The notes beneath the pieces are model-generated. The model searched no databases. It was not told the DNA's origin and saw nothing but the letters and a program-made list of their open reading frames with translations. DNA of 64,000 nucleotides from Favolaschia claudopus (lineage: Eukaryota > Basidiomycota > Agaricomycetes > Agaricales > Mycenaceae), in assembly GCA_037176885.1 (NCBI GenBank), contig JAWWNJ010000013.1, positions 1,612,001-1,676,000 on the forward strand, read 5' to 3'. How positions within the stretch are numbered: the stretch's first letter is position 1; each line of letters starts with the position of its first letter. The position numbers and the translations under genes were made by a program. Shown piece after piece: positions 35,130 to 45,684 of the stretch.

Positions 35130-35759
35130 TGAAACGATGAGGATTCAACGAAGCTTACGATTTCGGCGACGGTCTCCAGCCTCGCTACTTGCCACCCACG
35201 CCGTGGCCCATCGCGCACCGAGATTTCTCGACGCGCATGACGCGCCACGTCACGCCCGGCATAGACCTCCTTACCTTACTCATCCCCTCTATTCTCTTTT
35301 CTTCTCTCACAACACTCTCAATACCCCCTCATCTCCACATTACTTATGTAGCCCAGTTCGCTCTTGACATGTAGCATTTGCCTCCATTATCCCCCACCTC
35401 GCTCTGTTCTGGCCGATTGAATACCTTGTAGCTATATCTTCAGAGAATACACCTTAACTGGTGTGAAATATATTTTTATCGTTTGCTTTTGAAAGGTTGA
35501 GACCGCGAGGAACAGTTGGGAGTCTATGGCGAGGGGTTGGTGGGTCTGGAACTTGGTAGAAGAGGACCTCGAGTAAGCGCCCGAGAGATAAAAAATCCGG
35601 GGATATGGCCAAAGGATGCTGCGCCATTTCGACGCGTCAGAGGGCGAAGTTGCGCGTCGAGACTCGAATGTGGTGGAAGGAAGAAATGGGTTGTTTGTCA
35701 GTTGATCGGATCGACTCGGAATCTCGGATCGAATCCTCATCGAAATCTTATTTTCGCCT
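35130..35759. other. Intergenic region
   Basis: 3' flank of the Clp1-like gene. Short open frames only; nothing was recognised. Confidence 0.45.
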
Positions 35760-36640
35760 CGTCTTTGTCTCAGACTCTCAGGCTCGTCTGAATCCGATCG
35801 CCTTCAAGTGAGATCATTTTCGCGTCGCCTCTTCTCTGGGTTGTTCTTGGTATTGTCTAGATACTACTATAGCTAACCCTCATCGTCCCGTCTCTGTGAC
35901 TGTTGTGTGTCTAAGGCCGAGATTGTAACCTTCTCGAGTCTTCATCTTCGTCTGGTCCGAGTCTGACTTGACCGTCTCTACTTCGTCTCAGGCTCGTCTC
36001 TGTAGGCTGTCTAACGTGGTCATCTTCGTCTTCCTTCCAATTTACTACACTGTCTCGTCTCTGTCTCTGTCTCGTTTTCGGCTCTATCTTGCTCGTCCGA
36101 TTTGGTGACCTGGTCTGGTCTGGTCTCCGTCTCCGTCTCTGCCTCTGTCTCGTCTAATCTTGCTCGGCTCGAACTCGTCGTCTAAAACTGATTTTTGTCC
36201 CTGTCTCTGACGTCTGACAGCGGCTTACAAGTCGCCCCGCTATACGGCTAAAGGGCAATCCACTAGTACTAAGTATGATCCAAAAGGCTTGTTTCCGACA
36301 ATTCATTTCTCTTGACTTCATCGACTGTTCTCCAACTGTTCTCGTCTGACTTTGATCGTCTTCAACAATTGGTCTTCAAGTTGTCTAAAACTGATCATTT
36401 TCAAGTCTTCTCTGTCTCGTCTAACTTGATCGTCTGGTCTCGTCTTCGTCTGTGTTTCGTCTCATTTGGTCGTCTCTTCCCTGGTCTGGTCTCGTCCGGG
36501 CTGGGTTGTCTTCGTTTTTGTCTCTAACTCGTCTTGTTCAAGTTGCTCGTCTGGTCTCTGATCTCTCTTGTCTTCTTCAATTTGATCGGCTTGGTCTCTG
36601 TCTGGCTGAACTTGATCTTTGTCTTCTTCGCCTGACCTTT
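35760..36640. repeat. Low-complexity GTCTC/CTCGTCT-rich tract
   Basis: The plus strand is dominated by degenerate words such as GTCTCGTCT, CTGTCTCT and TCGTCTGG, with local runs like GTCTCTGTCTCTGTCTCG near 36052 and GTCTGGTCTGGTCTCCGTC near 36114. The tract is interrupted at about 36190-36300. There is no fixed period, so it looks like slippage-generated cryptic simple sequence, not a satellite. The frames it opens (for example 36312-36527) are products of the repeat. Confidence 0.7.
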
Positions 36641-37304
36641 TCCACCACGGATCGCCCAACCGACGCGCTCAGACTCAAATAAACTTCCAGTTTCTAACCA
36701 GAAAGGTCTCCTCATATTATATGGTATTTATCGGTTGTCGATTGTCGATATCTGAGACCCAGGTTGCTCTGAGTCTCTCTCTATCTCAATCTACCACTGA
36801 CGAACAACTTGGGAAATTGCATCCAGCGAGGTATAGTTATTCCTCCAGGCTGAGAAACCAGGTACTAACGGTACAAGTGTTTCTCAAAGCCCTGCCACGA
36901 CGATTGAATGTAGAATCGAATACTGCTTGAGATTCATCTATGCCGAGAGTCCGACCATTACAATACGTGATTGAAAAGTATGCTGCGCCTAACCTTGACA
37001 CTGGTCAAAAATCTCAAGATCGCTGTGATTAAACGCTTCCCCGAGCTTAAGCGTGATACCTGCCGTCGGAGAAAATTTCAACAACATCGAATGCCAAAGT
37101 TGTCGTTGAAACTTCTTCCGAAACCAGGGACTCGAAAGAATGGTCGGATTCACAACAAAGAATTCGCAGAGTAAGCCTGAGGAGTGAAAGATCTGGAATC
37201 TAGATTCGTGTGGATTATGCTACATCATTCTGGGTGCTACAGCGTCGTATCTGAGTGGGATCGTTCTAAATATCTAGGGCTTACAAGGGGCCAGGGCGCT
37301 GGGA
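36641..37304. other. Intergenic region
   Basis: AT-richer sequence following the low-complexity tract, with short frames only. No gene was recognised. Confidence 0.45.
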
Positions 37305-37997
37305 TCAAGGACTACTAGAACCGGAATCTTCGCCTGCGTGCATGTATGTGAGGTCGCGACCCGTGACGGATTGGTTCGATTTCTCTGCATCCTGCACTTC
37401 CTCCTGCAATTTTGCCACCTGCTCGCAGCGATCGCGATGCTTCTCCCAGAGACCAGGATAATAACGGCTCCGACGGTCGAGTCTTATTGGACGGCTGCAT
37501 CCACGACATACGACTTCGTGTGGCGTCACTTTAACTGCCCATTCATCGGTCTCTAGAAGACGACGACGCTCGGCCTCCGATCGTGCTGTTTTCTTTGCGA
37601 ATGGTGGATCCGTCTCGTCGAGCGTCTGCATACCGCCCGAGGATGGCGACGAAGTACTGCTTGTGTGACGCTTGCGACGACGGAAAACGGGGGCGGGGCG
37701 GCTAGTCTCGATAGTGCTTTCGGAGGAAGAGGGGGTACTAGAGCCTTCTCGCGACCAGGACAGGTCGACTTCTTCATCTAAGACATCTCCCTCAGCTATT
37801 CCGAGAACCTGTGGCCGCCGTCTCCAGCAAATATCGGTTCGCTCGGGGCGAAATCCAGCACAATGCAGGGAATGCTCTCGAACCAAGCGTTGAATGTTTC
37901 CTAGAGGATTTGGGCCGTCGTATTGCAAAACAGCCCCGCATCCTTTTCTTCCGCACCGACTTCGAAAGGCCCAAGGTGGATTCTCGGTTTTGTCCAT
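37305..37997 (-). CDS. Small protein with two CxxC..HxxxC zinc-binding-like motifs
   Basis: The start at 37997 (MDKTENPPW) gives 230 residues; the frame is open further upstream, but that part is low-complexity and unlike protein. The N-terminal motif is CGRKGCGAVLQYDG followed by LVREHSLHC. The C-terminal motif is VVCRGCSRPIRLDRRSRYYP followed by GLWEKHRDRC. Each has two cysteines, a His and a Cys spaced like C2HC/BED-type zinc fingers. The second matches a motif I associate with many uncharacterised agaricomycete proteins (WxVKV.PH.V.C..C). The middle is Ser/Thr-rich with RRRKRH (possible nuclear signal). Possible DNA or RNA binding is inference. No intron is needed. Confidence 0.7.
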   Translation of the reverse strand: MDKTENPPWAFRSRCGRKGCGAVLQYDGPNPLGNIQRLVREHSLHCAGFRPERTDICWRRRPQVLGIAEGDVLDEEVDLSWSREGSSTPSSSESTIETSRPAPVFRRRKRHTSSTSSPSSGGMQTLDETDPPFAKKTARSEAERRRLLETDEWAVKVTPHEVVCRGCSRPIRLDRRSRYYPGLWEKHRDRCEQVAKLQEEVQDAEKSNQSVTGRDLTYMHAGEDSGSSSP

Positions 37998-39100
37998 GGT
38001 AATGCGAATTTGTGTGCGGGAAATGTGGTAGTATGATGAAAGTGCGCAATTGAGAGTCTGTGGACGAGGCTTCAAGCTGGTACACCGATGAGGAGGAGGT
38101 GAAACAACAAGAAAGGAGAGTTGAGACATTATGATTTCGTCGGCTGCCCGGGCCGCTGGCCGTAGCAACCGACTTCTTTGCTTCGGCATTTTTCGGCCGT
38201 CTGGCTTCCTTTCCTTCGTCCATGTCGAGTTCGACGCTGGGCTCTGGCCAGCCTTAGCCAGTGACTTACGCGCCATTGGTTCAGCCTGAATGGGTTTTCA
38301 ATATCTTTACACAAGATTTGGCCCAGAGGAAGCCGTCCATCTATTTTTCCCTCATTGCTGTCGGTGGAGTGACTCGAGTCTGAGGCTCTGAGCTCAACTT
38401 AGACGTCTGACGATGAAGCCCGTGGCAGGTCTATACAACAAGATCGTGAGCCTTGCTATCCGACACGGAGAGAGCTTCTGGAGCTCCTTACCTTGGACTG
38501 TGCGCTCACCTTCATCCGTTCAAATCTCGCCCGCCCTCAAATTGAAGGGTCTTGCCTCGGCTTCATATAGCTAGCAGCCCATGCTCGCCTGAGAGCCATC
38601 TCGGAGAATAACGCTGACTGGCGTGTTTTGCCGAGAAGACTGAAAAAATCCACAAGTTGCGTCTCCCGTGTCGCGGAATGACATCGAGACATCAAAACAT
38701 TCAGATTTCATTCCCAGGGAGGAATGCACTGAATACTATACGCGTGCGTCGGATACACAGTAATAGATTCGGTTACCGAAAATTTTCAATAGGCTGGGCT
38801 TGAAAATCGCCGACCATTGATGTTTTCCCCTCTCAGGTCGATTGTTTCTTTCATGTTTGCTTGCTTGCGGGCCGTTTATTAGCTGGACCAATGAATCGAA
38901 CACTGTTAGCTGCAAGTTGTTGAATCCAACACTTGTGCCTGAGTGTGGTCGAGTTATTTTTGGTTCATTCGGCCAACAGTTGAGTTTGCAGCTCGGATTG
39001 ACCTCACCATCTAGCCTCGGGCAACGCTGGCCGGGCCATTCAGACCATTCCTTTAAATACTACGATGGATCGGGTGGTGCTCATCCCCCCCTCCTCTACC
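37998..39100. other. Divergent intergenic region
   Basis: Shared upstream region of the zinc-finger-like gene (minus) and the lectin gene (plus). A TATA-like CTTTAAATAC at about 39051-39060 is 41 bases before the lectin ATG. Nothing else was recognised. Confidence 0.5.
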
Positions 39101-40531
39101 ATGTTCTCTAACTGGAACCTCTTCTCGACTATCATAGTTGCTGTTGTTGCGCCAGCAGTCACTGCACAGATGTATGTACCAATTACGTTGATCATGAACC
39201 CAACATGAACCTCTACTCACGCCGCCTTGTAGTCTCCAAGATCAGTCCGTCAAGATCCAAACGACCTTGGGTTCCGGTATGAGAAATGTCCCTTCAGCCA
39301 AACGATATACCTGACCAAGGAAATAAGGCACAAAATGTCTCGCTGCTTCGAGCTTGCAGAATGGTGCCCCGGTTGTTATTGAAGATTGCGGCTCAAACGC
39401 CACCTCTCTCAATTCGTGGATCACTGGCGGAACCGGGGCTCGCAGTCAACTGAGCACCAACGGGTTTGTACGTTGCTATGCTCTTTCGTACTGTCATATT
39501 ATTTGCTTCCTTGATGCTCAATCGTCCGTTCTGCAGTGTCTCGATGTCGTTAACAATGTCGATGCCAACGGTAGCAAACTTCAAGTTTGGACCTGCGGAC
39601 CCAGGGACGAAGGTGAACCATCAATCTTTCCTTCTTGGAGCCTCTTCTGACTGCCCTTTGCACGCAGCCCAACAGTTCACGATGACATCCACGTCAATTG
39701 AGTGGAACGGAGGGAGCAACAACAAGGTTACCCTCTCCTCTCTATAATTTTGATTCGTGTTAATACGAGAGTAGTGTGTAGATGTCACGGATGGAAATCT
39801 TTCAAACGGGAACCAGGTCAGTCAATTAAATCCTCTTGAACATTAAAGCAAGATGTATGTTTTCAAGGCTCAAGTATGGGCGTGCGATGCGAACAACAGC
39901 AACCAAAAATTCAATTTCATACCGACGACCTTCCCCGCGCGGTAAGTTCATGACAGAATCTTTTGTGTCGAAATCTAACGTCTGATTCCTTCATTCCAGG
40001 TTCGAACTCACCATCAGGCCCGACCCCACGACATTTGCCAGCTGCCTCACCGCCGATAATGCCACCAACGCCCCAGTCGCCATCGGTCCCTGCGGCGATA
40101 ACGTACCGATCAACCAAAAGATCGTCGACCCCGACCACAATGGTCGGATGGTGATGTACGATAATCTCTGCATTGCCCCAGCCGGGGACACCCTCGCGGA
40201 CGGGACGAAACTCGTGTTGGCACCCTGCGATGCGAATGATAATGCGCAATTCTGGAACCATGGGACAGGTAGTATTACGAACAAAGCTAATACCAATTTC
40301 GTGAGTTATATTCTCATTCAGAGTTCATGCCTCGTTAATAGACGGCGCTGTAGTGTTTCGATTTGACGGACGGTAATCCAGCTGCGGGCACGCAGGTTAG
40401 TCTTGCCTCGTTTGCCTCGAATTCTATCCTCTACTCGCTGATCGCAATCATTCAAGGTTCAAATCTGGACCTGTTTTGCGGGTAATACAAACCAGGAATG
40501 GATGGAGGTCGACAGCTTCAGTAATTTCTAG
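39101..40531 (+). CDS. Secreted ricin-B-type lectin, paralogue of the 29585-31029 gene
   Basis: The ATG at 39101 opens the signal peptide MFSNWNLFSTIIVAVVAPAV. Exons joined by 8-10 introns read VKIQTTLGSGTKCLAASSLQ, NGAPVVIEDCGSNATSLNSW, CLDVVNNVDANGSKLQVWTC, IEWNGGSNNKCVDVTDG, NQAQVWACDANNSNQKF, FELTIRPDPTTFASCLTADN, DPDHNGRMVMYDNLCIAPAG and TKLVLAPCDANDNAQFWNH, ending VQIWTCFAGNTNQEWMEVDS with TAG at 40529-40531. It has the same beta-trefoil architecture, Q-x-W motifs and intron positions as its minus-strand paralogue, about 60-70% identical by eye. It is predicted to be a secreted sugar-binding protein; the ligand is unknown. No disabling change was seen. Confidence 0.82.
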
Positions 40532-41346
40532 AGCTCGGTCTTTGAACTTGGACTTCAATGGAACCGTGACTGCGATGTCATTCTTTTACAGGGCTTGTAC
40601 ATACAGTTGTGCCATTCCCACAGACAGTCGTACATACGTCTTCCTCGCTTTTATGTGACTATAATGTGAATCGTTACTGTAGCTTGTCAATCGCTCATGA
40701 GTTACACGGAACGCGATATCATAGTACTTATTATCAGCCACGGGCCCACCGTGACGGCACCACAATGCACATTCATTCAAATGGAATCAATCTCGGAGCC
40801 AATACGTTTGCCCCCCAGTTACCAAAGCGGATGACTCAGAATGCTTCTGCATACTACAATCGTTTAGGTTCGAAGACCCGAAAGTTGAATTTCGAAAAAA
40901 GCTCTACATACGTGCCGTCACGCAGCCGGTGTGATGCCATCAATCATCAATCTCACGGTCTCAGCCTGTCTTCCAACTCTGCGTCTTAACATCAACGTTT
41001 ATTTCAGCTTCTTAGTATTTACAATCGATGAATCACCCTTTCAATTCGAACCAAGCACTTTCAGATGCTGTCCCATTGCCTTCATCTGGTTTCAGGTTTT
41101 CAATGCCCCAGAAGCCTCCACTGGCAGTTCTCAAAGAAGAATATCCTCCAGCTCGACCGTCCTGAACCTTATTCAATTAGAAGTCTCTGCGGACGGAGCG
41201 GATGCGGGAGAAGCATTGACCGTGCTGCGGTTTCATGAAGTCGTGCGAACAAAAAAAAAGATACATAGATCAATCGTCGAACCGTATGATTCGTACTACG
41301 TGAGTCGTCGTTCTACTCTGACCTCTAGAAAGCCTGAAGTACCCCG
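40532..41346. other. Intergenic region
   Basis: About 0.8 kb between the lectin and the first coiled-coil gene. A frame at 40931-41497 runs out of register through the next gene and is not supported. Confidence 0.45.
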
Positions 41347-42524
41347 ATGGCGTGTCCCGGTCAACAACGATCCGCCGCGACTCCCGCTGGCTTTCTGCCC
41401 GCTGCAGGTGCGCCTAAAAAAAGAAAGCGAGACGGCGACACTGAGGGGTCAGATTCGGGGCGTCGCTTACAAGAGTGGCAGCTTCCTTCGAGCATGAGCG
41501 AGATTGTTACGAGCCGTGAGTCGACGATGAAATCTGTAACAGTTTTCATCCTATTGATGCTATCGCTTTTTCTGTTGTTAAGAAAATGGGATGGCCGAAG
41601 CTTTCAGCCAGATGGCCCAGTTAGCATCTTATTTCGCTAAGAGGGCTGGCGCTACCGCGTCGTCTAGTATGTGTTCTGTTTTTATTCGAAGTTATTCTTG
41701 CGCTCCCGAAACTCATTAGTCGTACTAGCCCAGACGTGCATCTCGAGGGATAATCAAGATTTCAAAAATGCATTGGACGAAACCGTCGAACTCCGAGCCA
41801 AGGTCGCAGAATGTGAGCACTTGTACACGTACCTTCCTTTGCGGCATCACCACTGAACTCTGCTGAAGTGACTGCCCATCTTGCTTCAAACGCTCGAACG
41901 ATCAATATGTGGAAAGACCGTCGGTGTCTCCCTTTGAATAGTTTCGCTCGACTCAACCCAAACTCAACCTGTATAGATCACGCGGCGATAACGAACTCAG
42001 TTCGAACTCTTGAACAGAATCGTACACAGATTTATTACTAAGTATTCCAACGTCGGCGAACTTACCCTGCTGTGCAGTTCAAGTGAAGGAACAACAGTGT
42101 AAAGCCGCGATGGACCGCATGGATAAAGGTAGACTGTTTCGATACCACAGTACCCTCATATATCTAGCTTACGGGTTTACCGCAGTAAACCACGAACTGA
42201 AAGAGAAAAACGCGACGAGTATGTGATTCTAATTTATCCATCACTTGCTTGTTGCATTTTCTACCTATGCGAGAACTCACATATTGCCACAGTCGAAACT
42301 CTACGTGCACAGTTAGCGGAAGGCAAATTCTGTGAATCTCTATTCGAATTCAATTCGAACTTACCTCGAGAATCGACGCAGAGATCGTCAACGCCGAAGC
42401 TTCGAAAGCAGCGGCCCTTTCAAATGAACAAAAACTATTCGAACAATTGCAAGAGGTCAGCGGGCACTGCGCTCAGCTCCAAAGTGGTGTTACCGCCCTT
42501 TTGTCGCGACGCATCGTTTCTTAG
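41347..42524 (+). CDS. Unrecognised many-exon coiled-coil protein, tandem copy A
   Basis: First of three tandem paralogues. Exon 1 (41347-41515) encodes a basic patch (APKKRKRDGD) and EWQLPSSMSEIVTS. Exon 2 (41583-41666) gives QNGMAEAFSQMAQLASYFAK. Then small exons: TQTCISRDNQDFKNALDETV with ELRAKVAE, VKEQQCKAAMDRMDK, VNHELKEKNAT and ETLRAQLAE, and a last exon AEASKAAALSNEQKLFEQLQ with EVSGHCAQLQSGVTALLSRR, stop at 42522-42524. The small exons are heptad-like and rich in E/K/A/L, pointing to a coiled coil. A GC-AG intron (42323-42381) precedes the last exon. One or two small exons between 41812 and 42077 are uncertain. No known family was recognised; nuclear location is suggested by KKRKR. 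Confidence 0.65.
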
Positions 42525-42987
42525 ATATTTCCTGTCCAACGCTCCAGCGAAGTTGAAAATTGAAATGTCCCGGCACAACGGCAAATTAGTGATCCGAAAT
42601 AGACCTCCTGTAATGACACGTAGACAGTTTTCTCGCCAACTCCGATGCAGCTCTGATCTTCGAGGAACCTACTGCGAGGAGCGCAATACAAAGACTCTGG
42701 GACCCACTGTCTTGGTTTGTTTCATTTCGGTTTCATTATTGATTCCGAAAAACCGCACGGACTCATCAGTGGATTCTTATCGATGCCTCAGGGATCGCCA
42801 CCGTGGCACAAATATTCTGGACTGCCCCTGCAGAATAAGGTTCGTAGAACAAGGTTCAGAGAAGCAGGACGTGGCACTTCCGCCCATCATGTGAACCGCT
42901 GTCGATGCTGCATTCCCAAACCGATGTCATAATTTACAATTTATACTGTGGTCCTCGTCCGGACTACTGTCGTTTAACCTCTTGCCC
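42525..42987. other. Spacer between tandem copies A and B
   Basis: 463 bases with no supported coding exon. Confidence 0.45.
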
Positions 42988-44133
42988 ATGTCGATTCCCC
43001 CAATCAGGCTCCCTAAACCTCGGCACCCTACTGGCGCTACCGACACACCTGAGGCTGTCGCAATAACTCGCAAGAGAAATCGACATACCGATGCAGGCGA
43101 GTTTGACTCGTCTGGGCAGTGCCCACCAGCAAAGAAGAACTTTGACTGGGCGCATCCGAAGAACTTTAGCGACATAACAACAAGCCGTGAGCTCAGCGGA
43201 ACCGCTGCAATGTCATTCACAACTCATCTCTTTGTATTTTAGAAAATGGTATCGCGGAAGCCGTCAATCGGTTGGCTTCATTAGCTACTCATATCGCGAA
43301 CGATGTCAACACGACCGCCTCCATTTGTAAGCTTTCTACGCTCGCTACGTTCCAAGTCTCAGAGCGCATTGTGATCGTACCAGCGCGGGGCTACATTCTA
43401 CAACAGGAGGAAATTGTGCAAAATAGGTCGAAGGAAGTCGCTGACCTTCAAAACAAAGTTGCTTTTTGTAAGTCTCGTCTACAATACCATACTGTTAAGC
43501 ACTGCTGTTGAGATTTCCAAAAGTGACCGCAGACGTGAAATCATTACAGGAAAGTATGTTTTTCCTGCTGCTTCAAGCACTGGCCTTCAATGACGTGGCT
43601 TGCGTAGGTAACGAAGAGACAACCAGTTTTGTCTTGGACCTTCAGTACAAATGTGTGGTTTTTCCTCCGAAATCTGTATTCGATTATTTACGATATTACA
43701 GTGTTGCATAAAGAAGCTGAATGGAAAGTTGCGCAAGATAATGCGGATAAATGTGAGCGAATGCCAGTCTATTTGATGAGCGCGGTGCTCATGACTTGGG
43801 TGCAGTGGGTGCTGAGTTGAATGAAAAACATGCTCTCGGTGAGTGGTTGCTTACATCCGCGCGACACCGTGGCCAGTCAGGTTACTAAGCTGTTCCTTCG
43901 ATATAATAGTCGAGAACCTACGTGCGCAATTGGCTGAAGGCAAGAACTTTCAGGCTTTATCAGGCTAACTCTTGGGCTGAAAAATTCTTCCAGAGACAGC
44001 TAATGCCACTGCCGCCAAAGCAGAAGCCCTTTCGAACGAAAAAAGGCTGATGGATCAAGTTCAGGAGATCAGCGTTCATTCTGTAAATTTGCAGGCACTT
44101 GTATCTTCTGTCCTGTCGAAGCGTATGGTTTGA
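42988..44133 (+). CDS. Unrecognised many-exon coiled-coil protein, tandem copy B
   Basis: Same exon plan as copy A. Exon 1 starts MSIPPIRLPKPRHPTGATDT, has the basic patch TRKRNRH and the motif FDWAHPKNFSDITTS. Exon 2 reads QNGIAEAVNRLASLATHIAN. The next, after an intron ending near 43383, reads SRGYILQQEEIVQNRSKEVA then DLQNKVAF. Then LHKEAEWKVAQDNADK, GAELNEKHAL, VENLRAQLAE, a GC-AG intron (43940-43993, branch GGCTAAC), and the last exon AKAEALSNEKRLMDQVQEIS with VLSKRMV, stop at 44131-44133. Exon phases match copy A. The N-terminal W..P....(D/E)I motif, basic patch and C-terminal ALSNE block are conserved in all three. No known family. Confidence 0.65.
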
Positions 44134-44367
44134 TTATCCGTTTCTCTCATGTATGTCCAATGCGTCCCGGTATACCGGCAGAAGAAAGATTTGAAGATTA
44201 ATATGATGCACCTTAGTCGCAGAGAAGCAACACTTCCATTTGTTGAGAAGCACATCCCGTGTGAACGTGCAGCACAGTTTAATCGTAGGGGCGGTCACGG
44301 TTGTATTTGATTGCGATTTTTGTTGTTTGCCTCTCGACAGAATCCCCACTATCGACAACCTCAGCCT

Positions 44368-45417
44368 ATGACCACTAACGAGAAACGCAACGCTGACGAG
44401 GCATCAACCGAACCAATATCTCCGAGTCGGCCCCAAAGAAAACGAAACCTGCCTCTCCGCTTTAGACATCCTGAAAACACGTCCAATTCAAAGACCAGCG
44501 CGGGTATTACTATGAAAACTGCAGACCCTGAGGAGTATCAATGGGAGCTTCCCCAGAACTTGAATGAAATTCCTCGCGGTGGTATGCCCACATTTTTCTC
44601 CTTCGTAGAGCGTTGGGAAGGTCAATCTAATAAAGCAATCTTTCATGCATCTAGAGGACGCGATGGCAGAGGGGTTCCGCCTCTTGGCTGAAACAGCCAC
44701 CTTCTATTCCCAGGCCGCCTCCGCGAATTCTGCTGCTTGTTCGTCATTTTCTTCGCCATCGATTGACTTTCAAACTAATTGTTCAATCTGGCCGACCCAG
44801 CGCGCGGATACGTGGAGGGACAAATGAACATGATGGCGAAGGCGGTAAATGACAATAGCGAACTGCGATCGCAGAACGAGGAGTGTGCGCAGTTTATATT
44901 TCTTCCCGCCAATTCGTTGTGCTTACACCCGATTGCAATTATAAGTGGCGGCCAATTTAAGGTCTGCTTTTCAGACTCTTGAAGATCATGCGTGTCTATT
45001 GTTCATCTGGTCCGCTGGCTGACTTGAGTCGCATATCTTTGCGAACGACGTCCGTTTCTCTAGATAAAGCAACGTCGGCCGGGTCGATCAGAGACCTGCA
45101 AATTCAGTTGGAGGACGAGAAGAAAATGAGTGAGTCGCTACTCCACGCTGAATGTATTGTTTCCTGAAATCATGCTCCGTAAGTCGCAGCTCTGCGCGAT
45201 GAATTAGCACAAGGTGAGCAAATCCAAAGGAAAGAAAAATAGTACCACTGTACTGTGGCTGAGATGTTTCATTTTGTGCGTAGTTCGTGAAGCCGCCCGC
45301 ATCGAGAAAGAAACAGCACTGGCGAATGAAAATCAACTGATAAATCAAATCCAAGTGGTTAGCGTGCATCTGCAGACTGGCGTAGCTGCTCTCCTGGCTC
45401 AGCGCTCTGGCGCCTAA
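44368..45417 (+). CDS. Unrecognised many-exon coiled-coil protein, tandem copy C
   Basis: Exon 1 starts at ATG 44368 with MTTNEKRNADEASTEPISPS, the basic patch RPQRKRN and EYQWELPQNLNEIPR. It is followed by EDAMAEGFRLLAETATFYSQ, then SRGYVEGQMNMMAKAVNDNS with ELRSQNEE, DKATSAGSIRDLQIQLEDEK, IAALRDELAQ, and a last exon VREAARIEKETALANENQLI with VSVHLQTGVAALLAQRSGA, stop at 45415-45417. The order and phases match copies A and B. At the position of their GC-AG intron this copy has a normal GT-AG intron (45214-45283). Some small exons between 44880 and 45060 are uncertain. A coiled-coil protein of unknown role. Confidence 0.65.
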
Positions 45418-45684
45418 GGTCTTTGGAATGAAATTTTTGAAATTGTACCTAGCGAGAACACTCAGCAAAGATCGAATGCAATGTTGAATTGAACGAAAAT
45501 TGTTCGCTCGAGAGACTGACTGATCGCCCGCGCAATCATGAATTCCATCCCAGGAGAAGCATTAGTTGTGGTTATACCAACCTCTACATGTCTACATGAA
45601 TCTACTCTAATGAATACAATATACAATGAGTACAGGGATATACTTCCTTGAATAATGATACAGTGCATTAGATCTCGCCAAACT

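Noticed and set aside
36312..36527. Small open frame in the GTCTC tract
   Set aside because: Produced by the repeat composition itself.
37998..38276. 93-residue N-terminal extension of the C2HC protein
   Set aside because: Composition is unlike the rest, the region looks like a leader, and the ATG at 37997 begins the conserved part.
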